Assembly: GCA_965216725.1 (NCBI GenBank)
Contig: CBDCGI010000008.1
Coordinates: 1-17,998 of the forward strand
Direction: 5' to 3'
DNA: 17,998 nt
Origin: JACZUI01 sp965216725
Lineage (GTDB): Bacteria; Actinomycetota; Acidimicrobiia; Spongiisociales; ZC4RG35
In this document: piece after piece, positions 6,583-12,434 of the stretch
How positions within the stretch are numbered: the first letter of the stretch is position 1
How the letters are laid out: every line of letters starts with the position of its first letter
Program-made: the position numbers and the translations under genes
The notes under the pieces: generated by a model
The model's database searches: none
Told to the model about the DNA's origin: nothing
What the model saw: the letters and a program-made list of their open reading frames with translations, nothing else

Positions 6583-7935
6583 TCAGGGGCGCTTGACGGT
6601 GAACAACTGCCACACGTCGGGAACACCTTTGAGGGTGTGCTCACCGGCATCGATGAAATCCAGCTCTCCCCCGGCGACCAGGTCCTTCACCGTACGGGAC
6701 ACTCGGACCTCGCCCGGGAGCGCAGTGGAGGCGATACGAGCCCCAATGTGCACGGCGAGTCCGGTGAGACCGTCGGAGGTCCATTCGACTTCACCCGAGT
6801 GCAGGCCGCACCGCACGTCGAGTCCCAGCGACTCGGTCTCCTCGATGACGGCGATCGCACAGCGAACACCGTTCTCCGGTCCATCAAAGGCCGAGAGGAA
6901 TCCGTCGCCGGCGGTATCGATTTCCTGCCCACCCCACTCCGCAAGCTTCCGACGGACGATGTCCCGGTGTTGTAGAAGCACATCCCGCCACCGGTCGTCC
7001 CGAAGCCTGGCGGCTTCTTCGGTAGACGAAGCCAAATCGGTGAACAGAACGGTGGTCAGCTTGCGCTCCTGGGTCCGGCCGCGTGTCGTCCTGATCGCCT
7101 CATCGAGAAAGTGCCGCTTGCCGCGAATGGCGTTCTGATATTCGTCTTTGCTCAGGATGTTCTCGTCCAGCTCGAAGTCGGTGCGGAGCAGGTTGTCGAC
7201 AAAGGCTTGAAGCCGCTCGCTCTCCGGCGTCACCGCCTCACGGATGAAGTTGGCGTCGACGTTGATGCATACGGCTCCAACCAGCCCGTAGTCCTGCCGG
7301 AATATGGGCACTGTGGTGCATTTGAATTGCCTCGAGCCGATGTTCAGCTCGTAGTTGACCTTGTCTTCACCCGCCTGACGCCGAGTCTTGAGGTCGAGGA
7401 CGAGGTTGGTGGCCCCGCTGCCGATGCTGCGGCCTGTCACCTCGCCGTTTTCGATGGCAACCAACGACTTCGACGGGTTGACCAGATTGTGGAGGAGAAT
7501 CTCAACGCCGAGGTTGGGAAACGACCGTCCGATGTTGTTGACCAGCCGGCGGTAATTCTCGAGAAAGACGTCGTTGTCGCGTACGATCTCATCGCCCTCA
7601 TACTCCGCGTACAGCCTCTTGTATTTGGCTAGGTCCCCGCTGGGCAAGGTTTGGCGAACCAGGTTCTGTTCACCAATCACGACAAGCTCCCGGCCGGCAC
7701 GCTCATTCCGCTCTTCGAGGAGGCGGTTCACGGCCTCCATGAAGGCCTTGGAGCTGAACTCGACGTGACCATGCTTGTTCACGACAAATGGGTAGAACGG
7801 ATACTCCTCGAGTCTTCTACCTGTGTCGGTGCCCTTGGCCTTCGAGGGAGACGCAAGTCGTCGGCCCGCGGAGAAACCCCCCACGCCGACCAATATCAGG
7901 CCCAGTGCGACCAATATCCAGGTAGCGGAATCCAT
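6583..7935 (-). CDS. Membrane-anchored class III adenylate/guanylate cyclase with YheO-like PAS domain
   Basis: The 450-residue protein begins with one membrane span (about 6-24). A polar linker leads to a YheO-like PAS domain (about 127-235, with FPNLGVEILLHNL, IENGEVTGRSIG and GLVGAVCINVD). The C-terminus is a class III cyclase domain (about 293-447) that would make cAMP or cGMP. Metal-binding aspartates are D300 in LFTDLASST and D344 in DTAGDGF. The transition-state Asn position reads His (VHIGAR, H396) while the Arg is kept, a variant also found in other actinobacterial cyclases. I chose the ATG at 7935, directly before the membrane span, over the frame's first start at 8007, which adds basic residues and lacks a ribosome binding site. 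The divergent neighbour is the ferredoxin gene. Confidence 0.88.
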   Translation of the reverse strand: MDSATWILVALGLILVGVGGFSAGRRLASPSKAKGTDTGRRLEEYPFYPFVVNKHGHVEFSSKAFMEAVNRLLEERNERAGRELVVIGEQNLVRQTLPSGDLAKYKRLYAEYEGDEIVRDNDVFLENYRRLVNNIGRSFPNLGVEILLHNLVNPSKSLVAIENGEVTGRSIGSGATNLVLDLKTRRQAGEDKVNYELNIGSRQFKCTTVPIFRQDYGLVGAVCINVDANFIREAVTPESERLQAFVDNLLRTDFELDENILSKDEYQNAIRGKRHFLDEAIRTTRGRTQERKLTTVLFTDLASSTEEAARLRDDRWRDVLLQHRDIVRRKLAEWGGQEIDTAGDGFLSAFDGPENGVRCAIAVIEETESLGLDVRCGLHSGEVEWTSDGLTGLAVHIGARIASTALPGEVRVSRTVKDLVAGGELDFIDAGEHTLKGVPDVWQLFTVKRP

Positions 7936-8111
7936 GCCTGCGGCGAATCTACCTTGCCGGCAGGGTTGCACCTCTCCTCGCGGCCGTTTACCGACTGTCC
8001 CAAGCATGAATCCAAGTCGACTCGATCGCCTTATTCAATCCTTGACGAGGTGATGATGACTCCTTAGGGGCTGAGACAGAACACTTGGCTTAGCACCGAG
8101 AAAGGAGCCCG

Positions 8112-8384
8112 ATGACTCTGGTCTGGATCGAAAAGGACCTGTGCATGGGTGCAGGGACATGCGAGCAGATAGCTCCCGGCGTTTTTCAATCGCTAACCGA
8201 CGGCACGTGGGCAGTCAAAGAAGACGAACGCTATTTCGGGAGAACACTCGTCTTCGATGGCTCTGATCCTGCCTTCGCGACCGAGGGACACCACGGCCGA
8301 GCACGCGTCCCGCAACCCCTATTGGAAAACGTGATCGAGGCAGCCGAAGAGTGTCCAGCACAGTGCATATACGTGGAAGGTTGA
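8112..8384 (+). CDS. Ferredoxin, short P450-type (3Fe-4S/4Fe-4S)
   Basis: The 90-residue protein matches short single-cluster ferredoxins: IEKDLCMGAGTCEQIAPGVF near 7-26 and EAAEECPAQCIYVEG at the end. Cysteines 11 and 17 (CX5C) with the C-terminal CPxxC pattern are typical of ferredoxins whose cluster is 3Fe-4S or interconvertible. The central part (WAVKEDERYFGRTLVFDG) is longer than in classical P450 partners. AAAGGAG precedes the ATG at ideal distance. It is followed after one base by the next gene, so it may supply electrons to the membrane redox proteins downstream; no P450 gene is in the window. Confidence 0.9.
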   Translation: MTLVWIEKDLCMGAGTCEQIAPGVFQSLTDGTWAVKEDERYFGRTLVFDGSDPAFATEGHHGRARVPQPLLENVIEAAEECPAQCIYVEG

Positions 8385-8385
8385 G

Positions 8386-8919
8386 ATGAGACGAGAGACC
8401 TCAGCACGCAAGATGACGCTCTCAACCCTTATCGGGATCCTGCTCGTCCCCGTTGCCGCGACAGGCGCCTATCTATTTGCTAGCCCGCAAGGTGAACCGC
8501 AGTTGGAGACGGGGCTGCCGAAGGCGATTTCGTTGGTCGACTCGGTGCCGTCAACAACTGCCGCTTCGACGCAAGCTCAAGAGCCAGATTGGATCACCGC
8601 TTGCGGCACCGACGGCCAACAACTCGTAGATCTAGAGAGGGTCGGAAGCATCAGCGACATCCAGCAGGCTGCACTTGATGCATTGCGCGATTTGTGCGAT
8701 GAGCGCGGACTTCCGCTGCCACTCGAGGAGTTGCCTCCGCCCATTGTGAGAACCGTGATACTTCCGGCGGCTCCCGGCGAAAGCGCTGACTACGAAGACG
8801 AGGAATACGAAGAGCGCGAGCACGAGGAGGAGGAGGAGGAAGAAGAAGACGAGGAGGACGAAGAAGACGAGGAGGAAGAAGAAGACGAGGAGGACGAAGA
8901 AGACGAGGAGGACGACTGA
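8386..8919 (+). CDS. Exported or membrane-anchored protein with polyacidic C-terminal tail
   Basis: I do not recognise the family. The 177 residues divide into a basic N-terminus, a hydrophobic signal anchor (about 11-31), a Ser/Thr/Gln-rich linker, a small possibly helical region (about 68-115) with two cysteines (C73, C104) that could form a disulfide, a Pro-rich stretch, and a tail from about 135 that is almost entirely Glu and Asp. The tail is encoded by four copies of an 18-bp repeat plus GAG/GAA runs. Such a tail could bind cations such as calcium, iron or other metals, or a basic partner; that is inference. The ATG lies one base after the ferredoxin stop, with GGAAGG as a ribosome binding site inside the end of that gene. 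Confidence 0.75.
   Translation: MRRETSARKMTLSTLIGILLVPVAATGAYLFASPQGEPQLETGLPKAISLVDSVPSTTAASTQAQEPDWITACGTDGQQLVDLERVGSISDIQQAALDALRDLCDERGLPLPLEELPPPIVRTVILPAAPGESADYEDEEYEEREHEEEEEEEEDEEDEEDEEEEEDEEDEEDEEDD
8845..8916 (+). repeat. Four tandem 18-bp repeats encoding EDEEDE-type units
   Basis: Copies begin at 8845, 8863, 8881 and 8899. The unit is GAAGACGAGGAGGACGAA; copy 2 differs by one base in its second half and copy 4 in its last base. A less regular GAG/GAA tract precedes them. The array keeps the frame and ends directly at the stop codon, so the copy number sets the length of the acidic tail. Near-identity among copies points to recent slippage or unequal exchange. Confidence 0.9.
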
Positions 8920-8923
8920 GGAA

Positions 8924-9262
8924 ATGGGTCGTCTCAGTGCTATGGCCGGCGTGATCGTCTTGTCAGCTGGAGTTTTCTCGTCCGTTGAGTTGCTCCGGCC
9001 GGCGCCATCCTCCACGGTCTCCCTTCAAGTTCTCAATGAGGACGTACGGAGCTCCGTCCCGGGTACGCCTTCGACCAGAGGTTACGAAGGTATCGGCGAG
9101 GTTCCAGACCTGCCCGCGTCAATTGTCATGGCCCTTGTTGATAGCCGCCACGTTTCCCGTGCAAGTGCGGATGAGACGGCTCAGATCCCGTCTTCGGTAC
9201 TCGTGGCACTCGTCGAAAGTCAGATCGTGCTCCGGATTCCCCAGGCGGCCGAAGCGCCGTGA
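8924..9262 (+). CDS. Small exported protein with a duplicated hydrophobic motif
   Basis: I do not recognise this 112-residue protein. It has an N-terminal signal or anchor (about 7-24) and a Ser/Pro-rich linker, then LPASIVMALVDS at 63-74 and IPSSVLVALVES at 88-99, which are clearly two versions of one motif. No cysteine, heme-binding CxxCH or SGAT-like flavinylation motif is visible. The ATG lies four bases after the previous stop and GAGGAA overlaps that stop. The end overlaps the next start as GTGA. Its place between a polyacidic exported protein and ApbE suggests an extracytoplasmic role in the same system. Confidence 0.7.
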   Translation: MGRLSAMAGVIVLSAGVFSSVELLRPAPSSTVSLQVLNEDVRSSVPGTPSTRGYEGIGEVPDLPASIVMALVDSRHVSRASADETAQIPSSVLVALVESQIVLRIPQAAEAP

Positions 9263-9579
9263 CCCGCTTCCCACCCAACCGACGGAGGCGAATCGCGGTT
9301 TGGACCAGCGCTGCCATCGCCTGGGCAACCTCGCTGGTGACGTGGATTCATGGCGGCAATGCCGTGGATTCCCTTGACGCGACGCTGCCAACTGTGGACA
9401 CCGCAATAGCCTCTGACCGGACGGTCCTCCCGTCAATGCCGGCCGACGGCTTGCTCGTTCTCCGCTACACGCCCTCAAATGTGCCCGAACCGGAGATTCA
9501 AACGGTCTACGTCCGGCAATCACCACCAAGCTCGAGCGCGAATACCAGCGCGCCGAGACCTTCGAGTGGTGGGTCGTGA
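9259..9579 (+). CDS. Small single-span protein with Pro/Ser-rich tail
   Basis: The 106-residue product has an Arg-rich start (RFPPNRRRRIAVW), one hydrophobic span at about 13-31, and an exported part containing PADGLLVLRYTPSNVPEPEI and a Ser/Pro/Gly-rich end. No known domain is recognisable. The GTG start overlaps the previous TGA and the stop overlaps the next GTG, so the gene is translationally coupled on both sides and is unlikely to be spurious. The codon pattern and coupling, not homology, support the call. Confidence 0.65.
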   Translation: MTRFPPNRRRRIAVWTSAAIAWATSLVTWIHGGNAVDSLDATLPTVDTAIASDRTVLPSMPADGLLVLRYTPSNVPEPEIQTVYVRQSPPSSSANTSAPRPSSGGS

Positions 9580-10421
9580 TCACTTCCAGCTTCCAAGCGA
9601 TGGGCACAAGCATCCACGTCTGGTGCCGCACGAAGGCCAACAGAGATCAAGTAGTCGACCGGTTTGAGCACATCGAATCTACATGCAGTCGCTTTCGTCA
9701 TTCGAGTGAGCTGAGCAGGGTCAATGCCAGCACAGCACCCGCCGTCGAAGTCTCGGACGCCTTGGCCCAATTGCTGCAGGCCGCTATGAGAGCAAGAACC
9801 TTGAGCGGGGGCCTAGTTGATATCGCCGTCGGGTCCGCGGTCATGGCTTGGGGATATGACCGCACCTTCACGCAGATCGAGGATTTGGACGTCGAGCCCA
9901 GCCTCGATGTAAACGTTCTTTGGAGTATCCAAGGGTGCCGGCTTTGGCGTGAACCGTCCGTCCGGCTCGACCTCGGCGGCGTCGCCAAAGGGTGGACCTG
10001 CGACAGTGTGATTGAATCGGGACAAGCTGAGGTCGTCTCCGCCGGCGGAGACATCAGGAGTGCCCATCCCGACACGACCGCGGCGATCGTCGGCAGTTCG
10101 GGTGAAACAATCGTCAACATCCACGTGGGCGAAGGCGCCTTGGCCACGAGTTCGACCGAGGTTCGCCGGTGGAATGCGGGCAATTCGAAGGCAAATCACA
10201 TCATCGATCCGCGGACTCTCAGGCCGGTGGACTCACCGGTGGTGAGCGCCAGCGTGCTCGCAGACACAGCCCTGGATGCTGAAGTCGGGGCAAAAACAGT
10301 GCTGATACTTGGCTCCGAAGGTTTGGCGTGGGCATCTGACCAAACCTGGATCAGTGGGGCGGTGGCTGTCTGGACCGACGGCTCCGTCTACGGAACCGGC
10401 AACCTGGTCACAAACTCATGA
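9576..10421 (+). CDS. apbE: FAD:protein FMN transferase, ApbE family
   Basis: ApbE enzymes split FAD and attach FMN covalently to a Ser/Thr of a target protein, or in some lineages act as FAD pyrophosphatases. The 281 residues carry the family landmarks: FQAMGTSIHVW at the start, SRFRHSSELSRVN at 38-50, VDIAVGSAVMAWGYDR at 81-96, VRLDLGGVAKGWTCD at 129-143, VSAGGDIR at 154-161, ALATSSTEVRRW at 188-199, HIIDPRTLRPVD at 208-219 and a degenerate C-terminal metal region (ADTALDAEVGAKT, 229-241). There is no signal peptide, so it should act in the cytoplasm unless exported otherwise. The GTG start overlaps the previous stop, and the end overlaps the ferric-reductase-like gene. Confidence 0.93.
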   Translation: MITSSFQAMGTSIHVWCRTKANRDQVVDRFEHIESTCSRFRHSSELSRVNASTAPAVEVSDALAQLLQAAMRARTLSGGLVDIAVGSAVMAWGYDRTFTQIEDLDVEPSLDVNVLWSIQGCRLWREPSVRLDLGGVAKGWTCDSVIESGQAEVVSAGGDIRSAHPDTTAAIVGSSGETIVNIHVGEGALATSSTEVRRWNAGNSKANHIIDPRTLRPVDSPVVSASVLADTALDAEVGAKTVLILGSEGLAWASDQTWISGAVAVWTDGSVYGTGNLVTNS

Positions 10422-11008
10422 GTGTTGAATGGCTCCTCATTCGAGGCTCTGGGATGGTGGCTTTCATGGCGTTGAGCGCCGCCACGATATGGGGCCTCCT
10501 TGTCAGTACCCGCCTTCCCGCGCGCTGGATCAGCAGCAAGTCCCTGACTTGGACTCACGAGTCATTTGCCATCTCCTCGGTTGTCGCCACGCTGGTACAT
10601 ATCGGGGTGCTTTCGATACATGACTACGTGGATTTCTCGTGGTCGGAGATCCTCATACCCGGGCGGTCAGACTGGCGGCCTTTCGCCATTTCCCTTGGGG
10701 TTGGGGCTTTCTACGGTCTGACGCTCGTCACCGCGAGCTTCTACTTGCGCAGACTCATCGGGCAAAAGACATGGAGGACACTTCACTACGGAAGCCTTGG
10801 CGTCTTCCTCGCGGCCCTTGTGCACGGTGTGACAGCCGGCACCGACTCCACGAACCCGCTATTCATTGGGCTCTACGCAGGCTCGGCACTTGCAGTTGCT
10901 GCCCTCATCGGGCTCAGGCTGACCTACGGTACGTTGGCGGGGCGACCCAACTCCCAGAATCAGATCAGCGCGGCACGCGCGCAAGCCGCGGCCCGACCCG
11001 ATGCGTAA
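10418..11008 (+). CDS. Ferric-reductase-like bis-heme transmembrane protein
   Basis: The 196 residues form about six membrane spans. Two histidine pairs, H47/H61 (WTHESFAISSVVATLVH) and H123/H136 (LHYGSLGVFLAALVH), are spaced 14 and 13 residues apart in two helices, the pattern that binds two stacked b hemes in the ferric reductase/NOX/MsrQ superfamily. The cytoplasmic FAD/NAD(P)H domain of full ferric reductases is absent, so electrons must come from a separate partner. The ATG overlaps the ApbE stop (ATGA). In known flavinylation loci, such proteins pass electrons across the membrane to FMN-bearing proteins. The C-terminal 25 residues are polar and probably cytoplasmic. Confidence 0.88.
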   Translation: MSVEWLLIRGSGMVAFMALSAATIWGLLVSTRLPARWISSKSLTWTHESFAISSVVATLVHIGVLSIHDYVDFSWSEILIPGRSDWRPFAISLGVGAFYGLTLVTASFYLRRLIGQKTWRTLHYGSLGVFLAALVHGVTAGTDSTNPLFIGLYAGSALAVAALIGLRLTYGTLAGRPNSQNQISAARAQAAARPDA

Positions 11009-11011
11009 CCT
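11006..11011 (+). promoter_or_regulatory. Possible -10 element of the BchM-like methyltransferase gene
   Basis: TAACCT fits TANNNT and ends 8 bases before the ATG at 11020; no ribosome binding site is seen. A leaderless transcript is possible, but the element overlaps the end of the previous gene and no -35 box is clear. Confidence 0.25.
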
Positions 11012-11019
11012 TGTGTGTC

Positions 11020-11664
11020 ATGTCCGACTGCTGCAACCCTTCCGGCTACCGGCACTTCTTCAACCAGCGCGAGGCCCGTCGCAGCCTGCGCAACTATGAC
11101 AAGCGCGGCCTCGACAAGATCGCTCAGGGCATGGTCGACTACATGGTGTCCCGCGGTGTGGCCGGTCAGTCGATCCTCGAGGTCGGCGGCGGGATCGGAT
11201 CGGTGCAGGTAGAGCTGCTCAAGGCCGGCGCCGAAAATGCGATCAATGTCGAGTTGTCGGGCGGCTACGAGAACGTGGCAGTCGACCTACTGGAACGAGA
11301 GGGCCTCACCGGACGGGTTGACAGACGACTCGGAGACTTCACCGAGCTGGCTGGCGACCTCCAAGCCGACGATGTCTTCATGAATCGGGTGATCTGCTGC
11401 TACCCCTTCATGGAGAAACTATTGGGCGCGGCGCTGGCATCGAGTCGGCGATTCCTAGCCGCCTCCTTCCCCCGCGACCGTCTGGGCGCCAAAGTCGCCA
11501 TTGGGATTGGGAACACCTACTGCAAGATTCGCAATGTCGACTTCAGGGCGTTTGTCCATCCGGTCGACGACATCATGGCCACCGCCAGAAAGGCCGGGTT
11601 CGTCCCGGCCCACAGCAACCAGGACTTCGTCTGGCGGGGAGTCGTCTTCGAACGGGCTTCCTGA
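11020..11664 (+). CDS. SAM-dependent methyltransferase, BchM-like (Mg-protoporphyrin O-methyltransferase-related)
   Basis: The 214-residue protein starts with MSDCCNPSGYRHFFNQREA, followed by LRNYDKRGLDKIAQGMVDYM and motif I SILEVGGGIGSVQVELLKAGA (about 51-71). This layout matches a family of class I methyltransferases similar to Mg-protoporphyrin IX methyltransferase but common in non-photosynthetic bacteria, where the substrate is unknown. DDVFMNRVICCYPFMEKLL is motif IV and beyond. The N-terminal Cys pair and C126/C127 are notable. I chose the ATG at 11020; the longer frame extends into the previous gene. It begins 11 bases after the ferric-reductase-like gene and may belong to that operon or have its own start. 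Confidence 0.83.
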   Translation: MSDCCNPSGYRHFFNQREARRSLRNYDKRGLDKIAQGMVDYMVSRGVAGQSILEVGGGIGSVQVELLKAGAENAINVELSGGYENVAVDLLEREGLTGRVDRRLGDFTELAGDLQADDVFMNRVICCYPFMEKLLGAALASSRRFLAASFPRDRLGAKVAIGIGNTYCKIRNVDFRAFVHPVDDIMATARKAGFVPAHSNQDFVWRGVVFERAS

Positions 11665-11726
11665 CCCCGCATCGAAAGGCCGACTCGGCGTAGGTTGCTC
11701 CCGAAGGTGACCCAAAGGAGGTATCC

Positions 11727-11936
11727 GTGTCCGTCTACAAGATCGTCGAGTTGGTAGGTACCAGCCCAAACTCATGGGAGGAGGCCGCCAAGACGGCCGT
11801 CGAGACCGCTTCTTCAACGCTGCGTGACCTGAGAATCGCCGAGGTGAGCGACCTCGACCTCCAGATCGACGACGGGTCAGTGGTCGCCTATCGGGCAAGG
11901 GTCAAGGTCAGCTTCAAACACGAAGCAGGAAACTGA
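11727..11936 (+). CDS. Dodecin family small protein
   Basis: The 69-residue product matches dodecins throughout: SVYKIVELVGTSPNSWEEA, an amphipathic helix, then TLRDLRIAEVSDLDL and a C-terminal VVAYRARVKVSFKHE. Dodecins form hollow dodecamers that store or buffer riboflavin, FMN or FAD. The tryptophan that stacks on flavin in the classical motif (RWxEV) is isoleucine here (LRIAEV), as in the mycobacterial-type branch, so flavin binding is uncertain. AAAGGAGGT lies 4 bases before the GTG start, one of the best ribosome binding sites in the window, suggesting high expression. A hairpin follows. Confidence 0.93.
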   Translation: MSVYKIVELVGTSPNSWEEAAKTAVETASSTLRDLRIAEVSDLDLQIDDGSVVAYRARVKVSFKHEAGN

Positions 11937-11949
11937 AACAACTCGACTC

Positions 11950-11980
11950 TGGGCCCCGGTGCTGGCAACACCAGGGCCCA
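11950..11980. terminator. Hairpin between dodecin and the convergent membrane protein gene
   Basis: TGGGCCC (11950-11956) pairs with GGGCCCA (11974-11980), and GGTG/CACC continues the stem beyond one mismatch around a 7-base loop. There is no U-rich tail on either strand, so it may be a bidirectional stabilising or Rho-assisted terminator, not a textbook intrinsic one. Confidence 0.55.
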
Positions 11981-11985
11981 TGCCT

Positions 11986-12348
11986 TCAGGCTCGCACGTC
12001 TGAAGCGGCTCTCTCCTGCGACGATCTCGCAGCGTCGATGGCGGCCGTCACCGAGACCGCAACGGCCAAGGCTCCGAGCAGCGCCACTGGCGGGAACCAG
12101 AGCACCATCAGAAAGAGGAATGCAGGAGCGACACCAATCGCCACCAACACGCTGGCAGCATTCAAGTCGTGGCGACGAACCACCCCGACCGTCACCATTG
12201 CAGCGCCAATGACAGTCGCCGCCAGGTAGAGGATCTCCCAGATGATCGGGCTTGTGTCCTCGTTGTCTCCGACGAGACCAATCGAACCCACCAGTGCCGC
12301 CGCAGACACAACCAGGGCGCTCCAGCGCCACCAACCCATCTTCGACAT
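11986..12348 (-). CDS. Four-span membrane protein, unknown function
   Basis: The 120 residues show four hydrophobic segments, at about 8-27, 37-54, 64-81 and 84-102, and a polar C-terminus (ARSSQERAASDVRA). I know no family for it. I chose the ATG at 12348 because GAGGAG lies 7 bases upstream; an in-frame ATG nine codons earlier lacks a site and adds a polar peptide. It is downstream of the large histidine-rich membrane protein gene on the same strand, 86 bases away, so it may be cotranscribed as an accessory subunit. Confidence 0.72.
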   Translation of the reverse strand: MSKMGWWRWSALVVSAAALVGSIGLVGDNEDTSPIIWEILYLAATVIGAAMVTVGVVRRHDLNAASVLVAIGVAPAFLFLMVLWFPPVALLGALAVAVSVTAAIDAARSSQERAASDVRA

Positions 12349-12434
12349 GATCAGCTCCTCAATTGGGACGGTCACCTACCGCCAATACCCAAACTGACGA
12401 ACAAACCGCGTCTTTGGGTGACGCTGGGGGAGAT

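Noticed and set aside
8632..9015. Minus-strand frame with a long Val/Leu/Phe run that looks like a membrane protein
   Set aside because: The hydrophobic run is simply the reverse complement of the GAG/GAA/GAC acidic tract of the real + strand gene.
10639..11019. N-terminal extension of the BchM-like methyltransferase into the previous gene
   Set aside because: The extra 127 residues are an out-of-frame reading of the ferric-reductase-like gene; the family N-terminus begins at MSDCC.
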